From the NCBI RefSeq assembly GCF_040358985.1, contig NZ_CP132932.1, positions 4,340,001 through 4,404,000 of the forward strand: a DNA stretch of 64,000 nucleotides, read 5' to 3'. A model generated the notes under the pieces. That model had not been told where the DNA came from and did no database searches. It saw only the letters and a program-made list of their open reading frames with translations. This DNA comes from Tunturibacter empetritectus (GTDB lineage: Bacteria; Acidobacteriota; Terriglobia; Terriglobales; Acidobacteriaceae). Below, piece by piece: positions 25,044 to 33,463 of this stretch; the stretch's first letter is position 1; every line of letters starts with the position of its first letter. The position numbers and the translations under genes are program-made.

Positions 25044-26896
25044 CTCCTCCCTTCAACACTCCGCCAGCACAACCGCAGCCAGCAAATACCGCAGGGAAAA
25101 AGCGCCGCGCAGCCCTCTTCCCTCTCCGCCTCTTCAGTATCGATCACCGCATCATCGGCATTCAGTACCTAGTCCTTGCACTCATCTCGGTAGTCATCGG
25201 CACAGTGCTCTCCCTGCTGATGCGCATTCACCTCGTATGGCCTGACTGGCATCTCCCCCTCCACGGCCCCATCCTTCCCGAAGACTACCTGGCGCTCGTC
25301 ACCATCCACGGCACCATCATGCTCTTCTTCGTCCTCACCACCGCCCCACAAGCCGGCTTCGGCAACCTCATCCTCCCCGCTCAGATTGGCGCTCGCAGCA
25401 TGGCCTTCCCTACGCTCAACGCCACCAGCTTCTGGCTCACCGCCGCAGCGCTCCTCATTCTCCTCAGCTCCACCTTCGTCCCCGGCGGAGCCGCCATCTC
25501 CGGATGGACCGCCTACCCACCCCTAAGCGCAGTCGCCAGCTCAGGCCCCGGCCAGGCCCTCGGCATGGATCTCTGGCTCACCAGCATCGCCCTCTTCGCC
25601 ATAGCCTCCACTGTAAGCTCCATCAACACCCTCACCACCATCATCCGCAACCGCTGCAACGGTATGACCTGGGAGCGTCTTCCTCTCACCGTATGGGGAT
25701 GGTTTACTGCCGCCCTGCTCAGCATCATTGCCTTCTCGGTCCTGCTCGCTGCCATCCTGCTTTTGCTCTGCGACCGCCACGCCGGCACCAGCTTCTTTCT
25801 CCCCACCGGCGACCTGGTCAACGGCGTCCTCCATCAAGGCGGCAACGGCAGCCCCCTCCTCTGGCTACACCTCTTCTGGTTCTTCGGACACCCCGAGGTC
25901 TACATCGCCATCCTCCCCGGCATGGGCCTCACCTCCATGCTCCTCGCAAACTTCAGTCACCGCAGAGTCTTCGCCTACCGCACCATGATCCTCACCACCC
26001 TCCTCATTGGCCTCCTCGGCATCCTTCTCTGGGGACACCACATGTTCGTCGCTGGCCTCAACCCCTTCGCCAGCTCCGCGTTCTCCATCTCCACCATGGC
26101 CATCGCGCTTCCTGCCGCAGCCAAGGTCCTCAGCTGGCTCGCCACCACATGGCGCTCTAAACCCAGCTACAAAACCCCCATGCTCTTCGCCCTCGGCTTC
26201 GTCAGCCTCTTCCTCACCGGAGGCCTCACCGGCCCCATCCTCGCCCAACCCATCCTCGACGAGTACCTCCACAACACCTTCTTCGTCGTCGCTCACTTCC
26301 ACCTCATCATGGCGATGGCCGGCATCTTCGGCCTCTACGCCGCTACCTACTATTGGTTCCCTCTCCTCACTGCAACCAGCCAACACCCCGGCCGCCTTTT
26401 CTCTGAACCCCTAGGTAATCTCCACTTCTGGTGCACCCTCGTCGGAGCCTACGCCGTCTTCCTTCCCATGCATCTCACCGGTCTCGCTGGCGAACCCCGC
26501 CACTACGCCCAGCTCACCGGAATCCCCGGCCCAGGCGGCTCCCTCAGCCCCGCCGGAGCTCTCCTCTCCAACACCCTCCCGCTCAACCGCTTCATCACCT
26601 ACGCCGCCATCTTCCTCGCCACCGCGCAGCTCGTCTTTCTCTTCAATCTCGTCCGCAGCCTGCGCAAAGGAGACTTTGCCTCGTCTAACCCATGGCAGGC
26701 CACGACGCTCGAATGGCACCCCTCCATGAATCCTTTCCCCCCACCCTCCGCATCCGATACACCAGAGATGTCAGTTCACCGCGCTCCATGCCACTATCAA
26801 TCAAATAGGTCCGAAGTTTCGTTCCTGCCGCAATGGGAGCCCGTCCCGCTCGCGCTCGACGAAATCGAAGACGCCACAGACACAAAACCGGAGTAA
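25040..26896 (+). CDS. coxA: Cytochrome c oxidase subunit I
   Basis: 618 residues with about 12 transmembrane segments. Heme a/a3 and CuB ligands are visible: 'IHGTIMLFFVLTT' (low-spin heme His), 'FWFFGHPEVYIAILPG' (CuB His and cross-linked Tyr), 'WGHHMFVAG' (two CuB His), and 'VVAHFHLIMAM' (heme a3 and heme a His). 'LPAAAKVLSW' keeps the K-channel Lys. It reduces oxygen to water and pumps protons in the cytoplasmic membrane. It overlaps coxB by four bases. An N-terminal extension of about 35 residues before the first helix is rich in Pro/Gln/Lys. The C-terminus is long and soluble ('DEIEDATDTKPE'). Confidence 0.97.
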   Translation: MTPPFNTPPAQPQPANTAGKKRRAALFPLRLFSIDHRIIGIQYLVLALISVVIGTVLSLLMRIHLVWPDWHLPLHGPILPEDYLALVTIHGTIMLFFVLTTAPQAGFGNLILPAQIGARSMAFPTLNATSFWLTAAALLILLSSTFVPGGAAISGWTAYPPLSAVASSGPGQALGMDLWLTSIALFAIASTVSSINTLTTIIRNRCNGMTWERLPLTVWGWFTAALLSIIAFSVLLAAILLLLCDRHAGTSFFLPTGDLVNGVLHQGGNGSPLLWLHLFWFFGHPEVYIAILPGMGLTSMLLANFSHRRVFAYRTMILTTLLIGLLGILLWGHHMFVAGLNPFASSAFSISTMAIALPAAAKVLSWLATTWRSKPSYKTPMLFALGFVSLFLTGGLTGPILAQPILDEYLHNTFFVVAHFHLIMAMAGIFGLYAATYYWFPLLTATSQHPGRLFSEPLGNLHFWCTLVGAYAVFLPMHLTGLAGEPRHYAQLTGIPGPGGSLSPAGALLSNTLPLNRFITYAAIFLATAQLVFLFNLVRSLRKGDFASSNPWQATTLEWHPSMNPFPPPSASDTPEMSVHRAPCHYQSNRSEVSFLPQWEPVPLALDEIEDATDTKPE

Positions 26897-26931
26897 GCTG
26901 TCCATTACGCGAGCACCCAGAGGGCAACTTC

Positions 26932-27705
26932 ATGCCGGCAACCATCACTCCCAATAAAACCGAGCAGGACCGAAAACGCCGCGTTGAAGACCACGACAAC
27001 GGCTCAGGCCGACGTCCGCCAACCGACAAGCGAACCGGCGGCGGCGGAGACAACGACAACTGGAATGATCGCCCCAACGGACGCCGCGGCCCCTATGAGC
27101 GCCTCCATCGCTACCGCATGGGCCTCTTCTTCGCCTTGGCCAGCGACCTCATGTTCTTCGTTGCCATCGTCAGCACCTTCTTCGTCAACCAGTCCACCGG
27201 CCACTTCGACCCCTACAACCACTACGTCAACGAGTGGCTCCCCACCACCATCCCGCCCATCCTCTGGCTCAACACCGCCGTCCTTCTACTCAGCTCCGCC
27301 GCCATCGAGTTCGCCCGCCGCAACATGTTCCGCGAGACCGACGTCATGGACGAATGGCTTGGCCTGGGCAAGCCGATCACCCGGCGAGCCCTGCCTTGGC
27401 TTGCCGCCACCATCGCTCTCGGCATCCTCTTCCTAACCGGTCAGTGGATTGCCTGGCGCCAGCTCGCTCTCCAACACATCTTCTTCAAAACCAACCAGAG
27501 CAGCCACTTCTTCTATCTCATCACCGGCGTACACGCGGTCCACCTCTTCCTCGGTATCGCAGGCCTCCTCACCGCCTTCACCGGCCTCTACGTCTCTCGC
27601 CAGCTCGAAACCCGCCAGATCCTGGTCGACGGCGCTGCTTGGTACTGGCACGCGATGGGCCTACTCTGGCTCTTTCTCTTCACCCTCCTCGTCTTCTTCC
27701 AATGA
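26932..27705 (+). CDS. coxC: Cytochrome c oxidase subunit III
   Basis: About 257 residues from ATG 26932 (AGAGGGCAA upstream); longer in-frame starts read into the coxA end. Residues 1-60 form a hydrophilic, Asn/Asp/Gly-rich N-terminal extension ('GGGGDNDNWNDRPNGRRG'). Five to six helices follow, as in the short bacterial subunit III: 'RMGLFFALASDLMFFVAIVST', 'WLNTAVLLLSSAAIEFARRN', 'FFYLITGVHAVHLFLGIAGL' (conserved His) and 'WYWHAMGLLWLFLFTLLVFF'. It stabilises the oxidase core. The TGA overlaps the next ATG. Confidence 0.95.
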   Translation: MPATITPNKTEQDRKRRVEDHDNGSGRRPPTDKRTGGGGDNDNWNDRPNGRRGPYERLHRYRMGLFFALASDLMFFVAIVSTFFVNQSTGHFDPYNHYVNEWLPTTIPPILWLNTAVLLLSSAAIEFARRNMFRETDVMDEWLGLGKPITRRALPWLAATIALGILFLTGQWIAWRQLALQHIFFKTNQSSHFFYLITGVHAVHLFLGIAGLLTAFTGLYVSRQLETRQILVDGAAWYWHAMGLLWLFLFTLLVFFQ

Positions 27706-27926
27706 GCCGCGTCTCGCGAAAAACTCTCCTCGCATGCACTCTCTTCGCCGCTTCTCTCACAAGCCCCATGCCAATCCACGCCCAGGGTTGCACTCAATGT
27801 CAGGACAACACCGCCGCGACTCCACCTCAGACCCAGGCCGCCTACCGCCACGCCATCATCTTTATGACCGTCACCGCCGGCACACTATTCCTCGGCACGC
27901 TGATCCTCTTCAAACGCCACCGCTAG
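27702..27926 (+). CDS. Small cox-operon protein: signal peptide, CxxC, one membrane helix
   Basis: 74 residues; its ATG overlaps the coxC stop (ATGA), so it is translationally coupled. A signal peptide (ends near PIHAQ) precedes 'GCTQCQDN', a CxxC pair right after the predicted cleavage site, and a C-terminal transmembrane helix ('AIIFMTVTAGTLFLGTLILF') ends in KRHR. The Cys pair would be periplasmic. It may be an assembly or copper-handling factor or a small oxidase subunit; this is inferred from operon position. No family is recognised. Confidence 0.75.
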   Translation: MSRVSRKTLLACTLFAASLTSPMPIHAQGCTQCQDNTAATPPQTQAAYRHAIIFMTVTAGTLFLGTLILFKRHR

Positions 27927-27966
27927 CTCAACCGTCAGATCTCTTCCTCCAGGAAAAACTTCAACG

Positions 27967-28794
27967 ATGACCCGCGAACAAAAATTCAAGATCTTTCAAG
28001 CGCTTCATCGGCGCCCGGGGGCCTTCGTCATTCCCAATCCGTGGAACGCAGGAACCGCAAAGATCCTCGCTGCACTCGGGTTCGAAGCCCTCGCCACCAC
28101 CAGCGCTGGGTATGCCTTCTCTGTCGGATATCAGGACTCCGCTCCTGAAGTGACTCGTGAGCATATCCTCGAAAATGCCCGCGAGATCGCAGAGGCCACC
28201 ACACTCCCGGTCTCAGCAGACCTCCAGAACGGATTCGGCCACTCTGCCGATAGCTGTGCCGAGACCATTCGACTTGCCGCCGCTATTGGACTCGTCGGCG
28301 GATCGGTCGAAGACGCTACTGGCGATCCAACCAATCCCATCTACGATCTGCAATTCGCAACTGAGCGCATCGCAGCGGCGTCTGAAGCGGCCCGTCGCCA
28401 TCAACTCCTCCTAACTGCGCGAGCCGAAAACTTTCTCCATGGAAGACCCGATCTTGACGACACCATCCGCCGCCTTCAGGCCTTCGCCGACGCGGGCGCC
28501 GACGTTCTCTACGCGCCCGGACTTCCCACCCTTGAAGCGATAAGAGAGGTTTGCGCCGCAGTCTCCAAGCCAGTCAACGTTGTGATGGGTCTCAAGGGCG
28601 CAACTTTCTCAGTCGAGGAACTTGCCGCCGTCGGTGTCAAACGAATCAGTATAGGCGGAGCCTTCGCCCGAGCTGCATTCGGCGCGTTTTTACGAGCTGC
28701 GCGCGAAGTGAAAGACCACGGCACCTTCAACTTCGCAACCGAAGCCGTCCCAAGCGCAGAGATGGCCAACTACATGGCAGAACCCAAATCCTGA
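27967..28794 (+). CDS. Isocitrate lyase/PEP mutase superfamily protein
   Basis: 275 residues with the TIM-barrel pattern of the ICL/PEPM family: 'PGAFVIPNPWNAGTAKILAALGFEALATTSAG' in pieces, 'LPVSADLQNGFG' (metal-binding Asp), 'GLVGGSVEDATGD' (Glu), 'LLLTARAENFLHGRPDLDDTIRRLQAFADAGADVLYAPG' in pieces. Members without the KKCG-type loop of true isocitrate lyase include oxaloacetate decarboxylases and carboxyphosphonoenolpyruvate mutase-like enzymes. The exact substrate is unknown. 'SIGGAFARAAFGAFLRAA' is the usual C-terminal helix. It begins 40 bases after the cox operon and could be read through from it. Confidence 0.88.
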   Translation: MTREQKFKIFQALHRRPGAFVIPNPWNAGTAKILAALGFEALATTSAGYAFSVGYQDSAPEVTREHILENAREIAEATTLPVSADLQNGFGHSADSCAETIRLAAAIGLVGGSVEDATGDPTNPIYDLQFATERIAAASEAARRHQLLLTARAENFLHGRPDLDDTIRRLQAFADAGADVLYAPGLPTLEAIREVCAAVSKPVNVVMGLKGATFSVEELAAVGVKRISIGGAFARAAFGAFLRAAREVKDHGTFNFATEAVPSAEMANYMAEPKS

Positions 28795-28800
28795 GTCACT

Positions 28801-29391
28801 CTAGTGAGGCACACCCTTCACCCGCTCCGCCTTCATCGCCCGCATGTACCATTCAAACTCCTCGAAGAACTTCCCGCTCTTCTCCGCCAGCTCCTGTGTA
28901 AGGGCCACCCCATCCTTGCTCAGCGAGCTTCCAATCGACGGAATCGGTTGCAGCGAAGGAATCGACGGCATCCCCACCTCAGGCAGCAGCGCTCTAAGTT
29001 GCATCGCAGCCCTCACCCCGCCATACGTCCCAGCCGAGTAGCACACAATCGCCGAAGGCCGGAAGTAGTACTCCTCCAGAAAGTAGTCGATCAAATTAGT
29101 CAGCCCCGGCGGAATGGAGTGGTTATACCCCGCGCTCACCATGCAAAATCCATCTGCCCGCGCATACAGCTTCGCCAAAGGAGCGAGCTTCTCCTTCAAC
29201 TTCGCATACTTGGCCGGAGGATCTTTCTTGATCTCCTTCCACATCTTGTCCAGCAGCGGCAGCTTCAACTCCGCAGCATCAACCAGAACCGCCTCATGTC
29301 CCCGTTTTTCCAGCTCCGCAATCACCCACTTCGCAGCGCGATCGCCCATCCGAGCACTCCTCACCGACCCCAGCAACACCGCAACCACCAT
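28801..29391 (-). CDS. NADPH-dependent FMN reductase (flavodoxin-like)
   Basis: 196 residues. 'VVAVLLGSVRSARMGDRAAKWV' is the FMN phosphate-binding loop (GSxRxxR/MG), 'ADGFCMVSAGYNHSIPPGLTNLIDYF' in part the second flavin contact, and 'VCYSAGTYGGVRAAMQLRALLPEVG' in part the third. It probably reduces FMN, quinones or azo-type compounds with NAD(P)H in the cytoplasm. GAGGTGATTTGCG precedes the ATG. It converges on the ICL-like gene with a six-base gap. The C-terminal helix ('FEEFEWYMRAMKAERVKG') is typical of the family. Confidence 0.9.
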   Translation of the reverse strand: MVVAVLLGSVRSARMGDRAAKWVIAELEKRGHEAVLVDAAELKLPLLDKMWKEIKKDPPAKYAKLKEKLAPLAKLYARADGFCMVSAGYNHSIPPGLTNLIDYFLEEYYFRPSAIVCYSAGTYGGVRAAMQLRALLPEVGMPSIPSLQPIPSIGSSLSKDGVALTQELAEKSGKFFEEFEWYMRAMKAERVKGVPH

Positions 29392-29676
29392 CGCAAATCA
29401 CCTCGCAAGCGTGAGATGCATACACGCACCGTGGGGGCATGACTACGATTGAAATTTCCACGATCAACTCTGGTCGCCCCGATACCTTCTCCCACCACTA
29501 TTCTCGTCATTCTGACGAGCTTGTCGGAGGGGAGGAGTTGACGACAAAGCGCGACCAGCATGACCGAGAATGCGCATTTTCGGTATGAATCCTCTTCGGA
29601 TCGCCAATCTGCGAGCGAGTATTTCTGCCGAGACTATCTTCTCCGGTACATCCTTCCAGGCAGTTAAGGATCTCAA

Positions 29677-30069
29677 ATGGAAATATGGACAGCGTCCATC
29701 CTGGAGCGCAAATTGATTAAGATGACCATCCTTCTTCGCCGCAAGCCGGAGATGAGCCATGACGAGTTCGTCACCTATCATCGCAAGAATCACGCACCGC
29801 TGTTCCTCTCCCTCGAAGAAGTGAAACAGCATGTGCGACGCTATGTCCAATGCCACGCAACCGGCGAACAGCTTCCAGGTCTGCCTGACAACCACATCGA
29901 CGGATCTACCGAGCTTTGGTTTGACGATCTCACTGGCCTGGCAGGCGTCTTCCAGTCTCCCAATTACATGGCAACGATTCGTCCGGATGAAGAGAAGTTC
30001 CTTGATCTGCACGCCTGTGAGTTTCTGGTCGGTGTCGAGAACGAAGTCATTCCCGCACTGCACGCATAA
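29677..30069 (+). CDS. EthD domain protein
   Basis: 130 residues. The ferredoxin-like EthD fold begins 'IKMTILLRRKPEMSHDEFVTYHRKNHAPLF', in part, with the conserved His; 'STELWFDDLTGLAGVFQSPNY' and 'DEEKFLDLHACEFLVGVENEV' follow. EthD proteins are small, dimeric and linked to oxidative degradation (ethyl tert-butyl ether, polyketides), often without known catalysis. Two starts are credible: ATG 29677 (AAGGA before it) and TTG 29713 (GGAG before it), the second giving the usual family start. It lies 25 bases before the next gene, so the two probably form an operon. Confidence 0.8.
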   Translation: MEIWTASILERKLIKMTILLRRKPEMSHDEFVTYHRKNHAPLFLSLEEVKQHVRRYVQCHATGEQLPGLPDNHIDGSTELWFDDLTGLAGVFQSPNYMATIRPDEEKFLDLHACEFLVGVENEVIPALHA

Positions 30070-30094
30070 CAAGATCGCGTCGGATGGAGCAAGG

Positions 30095-30574
30095 ATGATT
30101 TTTTCTCATGAAGCACCCATACCGCTTCCGGTCAACTCCATACGCCTCGACGAGTGGCTGTTCCACCTATCCGAGAAAGAGTACATGGCATGTGCTCGCG
30201 GACACCGGGCCATCGGAACCAATGGAGGGGATCACTTTGACGGCATGGTGAACGTTGAGTCGATGGCGGGAGCCCTGCTCATCCAGCACTATCGGACGAA
30301 ACAACTTGAAGCGGACTACGTTAAGTTGTTCTCTGAGAGAAGCCGAGGTTACCTCATGCATCTTCTTCCGTTCACACTACAAGTTGGTTGGGAGATGCAG
30401 GTGTCCAGCGTATCTGCAGAGGAATCAAAACTCCATTGCACGATTGACGTGATGAATCCACCCTGGATCCGTTTTGCTGGCTTCTTCAATGCCACCAACT
30501 ATTGGATTCATCGCCACCTGATCGAGGAGACCAACGGTTTTGCCCGCGACCTGACGCAAAAGGGCGGCAAATAG
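30095..30574 (+). CDS. Hypothetical protein following EthD gene
   Basis: 159 residues from ATG 30095 with GGAGCAAGG directly upstream. No family is recognised with confidence. 'SMAGALLIQHYRTKQLEADYVKLFSERSRGYL' (in part) and 'WEMQVSSVSAEESKLHCTIDVMNPPWIRFAGFFNATNYWIHRHLI' (in part) suggest an alpha/beta protein of SRPBCC-like shape with a long C-terminal helix. There is no signal peptide or membrane span. Its tight spacing to the EthD gene suggests a shared role, perhaps in handling a hydrophobic substrate; that is inference. GC content is below that of its surroundings. Confidence 0.65.
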   Translation: MIFSHEAPIPLPVNSIRLDEWLFHLSEKEYMACARGHRAIGTNGGDHFDGMVNVESMAGALLIQHYRTKQLEADYVKLFSERSRGYLMHLLPFTLQVGWEMQVSSVSAEESKLHCTIDVMNPPWIRFAGFFNATNYWIHRHLIEETNGFARDLTQKGGK

Positions 30575-30701
30575 GAATCGCCACGGCACAGGAAGACTTT
30601 AAAAATTGCTGTAGCGAGATAATTTGCCGACGCGCGGATGGTCCGGCGCAAAGATAGAAATGACAGCAGACTACACCTTGTTGCGGGCTCACGATAAATA
30701 C

Positions 30702-30727
30702 TCGCAGGTCCCAATTCGAGCCTGCGA
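30702..30727 (-). terminator. Candidate terminator hairpin after cca
   Basis: TCGCAGG / CCTGCGA, seven perfect pairs with a 12-base loop, lies three bases after the cca stop codon on the minus strand and is followed there by AGTATTTATCG. The T-tract is weak. Confidence 0.4.
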
Positions 30728-30730
30728 CCG

Positions 30731-32656
30731 TTAGCGGCGTTTCTTGGGAGCAGTCTTCACTGCCTTCTTTGCAGGTTCCTTCTTCGCAGGCGTATGCTTC
30801 ACAGCTGCCTTCTTCGCAGGAGCAGCCTTTGTCGCTACCTTCTTCGCAGGCGCTGCCTTCTTTGCCGGAGCATGCTTCTTCACAGAAGCCTTAGCCGCGG
30901 CCTTCCCCGGGACTTTCTTTGAAACGGTCTTCACCGGAGCCTTCTTCGCCACAGCCTTCACAACTTTCTTAACCGGTGCTTTGCTCGTAGTCTTCATAGG
31001 AGCCTTCTTCGCTGCACCTTTAGCCCCCACACTCTTAGCCGCAACCTTCGCCGGAGCCTTGGCAACTGATTTACCCTTCACCGGAACAGTCGTTTTAGAC
31101 ATAGCAGCAGACTTCTTCGCAGGCTCTTCCGTCTTCCTAGCAACTGTCTTCACTGGCGCAACAACCTTCAATGGCGCAGTAGACTTCACCGGCACAGAAT
31201 TCTTAACCACTCCACCCTTCGCAGGCGCTGGAGCACTCGCCGGAACCACATTCGTCCCCGCCCCCGCGACCGCCTCAGCCTCTCCATTCGTATCCACCAC
31301 AGCAGCCTTCTTGCGGCTCTTTGCTGGCTTCGCATCCTTCTTCGCCACGCGCGGCCTGCGCAGATGTACCGGAGGAGGAGGCGCCGGCGGCGAGTAAGGC
31401 TCAAGATAAGCCTTCATCTCCTCAACCGTCCCTAGCTTGCCATCCATGAGCTCAAAGAAAAGTTTGTCCAGCAGCTCGCCATAGCCAGGCAGATCTGGAA
31501 CGATGCGCATCTCCTGCATCAGCGCATAAGGCAGCTTCTGCTTCGCATGAGCCCACTCGGTAAAGAACCCCTTGAATTTGTTCTGAATTCCAGCGTTCTT
31601 CGACGTGTGCGCCACCCACAGGATCGACTCCGGCTTAGCCGAGTGCAGCAGCTTCCACGCATGCGAAGGCGACGACGCGCCCTTGCCCGAGAACTCCGCC
31701 GCAAACGCCTTCGCCTCGTCCTCCAGCGCCTCGATCTCATGCACGAAGCCCTGCCGCGCAAAGCTCTTCTTCAGCGCCGTTACTTCCTTCGGAGCCATCT
31801 TCGCAGTCAAGTAAGGAAAGTTAGCCGCCGCCGTCTCAGGATAGATTCCCTGAATCTGCAACTGCGACTGCACATCCCTCAGCTTCTCCAGCTCCGTCAC
31901 ATTCGCCTTGGTCGACGACAGCGCCGGGAAAAGATTCTTCATCCACCCCTCGGCCTCCAGCTTGCGCAGCACCCGCAGCGGATCCTCCTCATGGAAGATC
32001 TCCTCGGTCTCATACCCGCGATGAAACTCTCCCATCGCCGAGATGTACCCTTCCTGCTTCCCTGCCTCGTACCGTGTCTGTGTCTTCTCGTCCATCTGCC
32101 AGCTCAGCCTGGCCATCAGCCGCGCCGCCCGAATCATCCTCACTGGATCTTCGATAAACCCATAGTTGCTCACCAGCCGCAGCTCTCGATTCTCAATGTC
32201 CGCCACCCCGTTCAGCGGATCCATCAGCAAGCCATACGAGCCGTCGTTCAGCGACAGCGCCATCGCATTGGCCGTAAAGTCCCGCCGCCGCAGGTCGTCC
32301 AGAATCGTTGCAGCCTTGACCAGCGGCTTACCCGGCTTCGGATAAGTCACCGTCAAAGTGCTGCCAATCTCCATCCTCACACCACCGGGAAACCGCACAA
32401 ACAGCGCCTGTCCGGCTTCGTTCTCACCGGTGATTACGGCATGAGCTTTCTCTAAATCTTTCTTCAGCTTAAGCGCGTTTCCCTGAACCACTACATCCAG
32501 ATCCCGCACCGGCGATCCGCTGGTCATATCTCTTACCGCTCCGCCCACCAGAAACACGGTAAGTCCTTTGGCACGAGCCACTTCGCGTACTGCCAGCAGC
32601 GAGTTACGCTGCGCTTGAGAGAGGCGATTTTCGAGCAGGTAGATGTAGTCGGCCAT
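30731..32656 (-). CDS. cca: CCA tRNA nucleotidyltransferase with a histone H1-like C-terminal tail
   Basis: About 641 residues from ATG 32656 (MADYIYLLEN). Residues 1-415 resemble class II CCA-adding/poly(A) polymerase enzymes: 'VFLVGGAVRDMTSGSPVRDLDVVVQG' in pieces (GGxVRD and the DLD metal pair), 'DLRRRDFTANAMAL', 'ENRELRLV', 'IEDPVRMIRAARLMARL' and 'DPLRVLRKLEAEGW'. The enzyme adds or repairs the tRNA 3' CCA. Residues about 416-641 are a Pro-rich hinge and then a tail of PAKKA/KAPVKK repeats, as in histone H1, making the protein over 200 residues longer than usual. The tail would be disordered and strongly basic, able to bind RNA or DNA. Confidence 0.9.
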   Translation of the reverse strand: MADYIYLLENRLSQAQRNSLLAVREVARAKGLTVFLVGGAVRDMTSGSPVRDLDVVVQGNALKLKKDLEKAHAVITGENEAGQALFVRFPGGVRMEIGSTLTVTYPKPGKPLVKAATILDDLRRRDFTANAMALSLNDGSYGLLMDPLNGVADIENRELRLVSNYGFIEDPVRMIRAARLMARLSWQMDEKTQTRYEAGKQEGYISAMGEFHRGYETEEIFHEEDPLRVLRKLEAEGWMKNLFPALSSTKANVTELEKLRDVQSQLQIQGIYPETAAANFPYLTAKMAPKEVTALKKSFARQGFVHEIEALEDEAKAFAAEFSGKGASSPSHAWKLLHSAKPESILWVAHTSKNAGIQNKFKGFFTEWAHAKQKLPYALMQEMRIVPDLPGYGELLDKLFFELMDGKLGTVEEMKAYLEPYSPPAPPPPVHLRRPRVAKKDAKPAKSRKKAAVVDTNGEAEAVAGAGTNVVPASAPAPAKGGVVKNSVPVKSTAPLKVVAPVKTVARKTEEPAKKSAAMSKTTVPVKGKSVAKAPAKVAAKSVGAKGAAKKAPMKTTSKAPVKKVVKAVAKKAPVKTVSKKVPGKAAAKASVKKHAPAKKAAPAKKVATKAAPAKKAAVKHTPAKKEPAKKAVKTAPKKRR

Positions 32657-32750
32657 AACTGGTACTTTTACTCCAAGCCGGTTCGAACCGGACCGCCGCA
32701 ACCCATCGGAGCCCTCCAACTTCAGGCTAAGCTCCGACGAATCAAGCGTT

Positions 32751-32756
32751 TATAAT
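32751..32756 (+). promoter_or_regulatory. Candidate -10 box TATAAT between divergent genes
   Basis: A perfect TATAAT lies in the 215-base region between the divergent cca and DUF-type genes, 115 bases before the plus-strand start. No -35 consensus is seen. A 14-base palindrome, CCGGTTCGAACCGG (32680-32693), lies near the cca start and might be an operator. Confidence 0.3.
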
Positions 32757-32871
32757 GATGAGTACAGGTAAACGCAAAAGGCCAATGTAACACAGCATTA
32801 GCGAATTGACTACTCCGGTTGCACCTTTTTCGTTGCTCTAGCCGCTGGTGTGCGACAATCCGCGAGTCCTT

Positions 32872-33411
32872 ATGTCCTCCGCGCACAAGAAGGTCATCGT
32901 CCGCCGCTTCACCGGAGAAACTCTCCCCGGCTACCTGCCACTCGCCGGCTTCACGCGTAACCGCATCGTCGACCTTCTCGACCTCGAGGGCCGTGTCATC
33001 TCACTTGCCATCAATGACATAAAGCACATCTGCTATGTCCGCGACTACAACCTTAATGACGCCGCCAATCCCGAGCGCCTCACCCGCCGCACCTTCCTCG
33101 CCAAGCCACGCACCGAAGGCCTCTGGCTCCGCCTCACCTTCCGCTCCGGCGACCTGCTTGAAGGCCTCGCCCCTATCGATGCGACCCTCGCCGACGACCT
33201 CATCAACGACATCGGCCTCCAGCTCACCCCACCCGACGTCCGCTCCAACACCCAGCGCATCTTCGTCCCGCGCACCTCCATCACCGACCTTCAACTTCTC
33301 GCCGTCATCACCACCCCCTCGCGCCGCAAACCTCTCCCCGCCTCCTCGGTCCCCAGCCTTCAGGAGGACCTCTTCACCAACCTCATTCCACCCAACACCC
33401 GCCCCAACTAA
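32872..33411 (+). CDS. Conserved cytoplasmic protein of unknown function (DUF6982-like)
   Basis: 179 residues from ATG 32872 (MSSAHKKVIVRRF). 'GETLPGYLPLAGFTRNRIVDLLDLEGRVISLAINDIKHICYVRDYN' (read in pieces) and 'GLWLRLTFRSGDLLEGLAPID' suggest a small beta-barrel similar to PilZ-adjacent or Sm-like folds. 'RIFVPRTSITDLQLLAVI' ends the conserved part. The family name is a recollection, not checked. It has no membrane segments. It lies 52 bases upstream of lpxD and may be cotranscribed with it, although lpxD seems to have its own promoter. Confidence 0.7.
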   Translation: MSSAHKKVIVRRFTGETLPGYLPLAGFTRNRIVDLLDLEGRVISLAINDIKHICYVRDYNLNDAANPERLTRRTFLAKPRTEGLWLRLTFRSGDLLEGLAPIDATLADDLINDIGLQLTPPDVRSNTQRIFVPRTSITDLQLLAVITTPSRRKPLPASSVPSLQEDLFTNLIPPNTRPN

Positions 33412-33450
33412 ACCCACCGTCAGTTCTCAGCCACGCTTAGTCTCTTCCAT

Positions 33451-33456
33451 TACAAT
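33451..33456 (+). promoter_or_regulatory. -10-like box TACAAT before lpxD
   Basis: TACAAT ends seven bases before the lpxD ATG, with no SD between. This is the spacing expected for a leaderless transcript and is shared with other genes in the window. Confidence 0.35.
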
Positions 33457-33463
33457 CCACCCC

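Noticed and set aside
30700-30727. Possible tRNA-like T-arm (AATTCGAG inside a stem)
   Set aside because: The loop is 12 bases instead of seven, and no acceptor, D or anticodon arms can be found around it; it fits a hairpin downstream of cca.
30731-31400. Plus-strand Phe/Ala-rich frame opposite the cca tail (217 codons)
   Set aside because: Its FFAGAAF repeats are the antisense image of the PAKKA repeats; the minus-strand frame continues a catalytic domain.
32680-32693. Palindrome CCGGTTCGAACCGG taken as a tRNA T-arm
   Set aside because: It is fully palindromic with no seven-base loop, and no tRNA body is present; it might be an operator but has no second copy.
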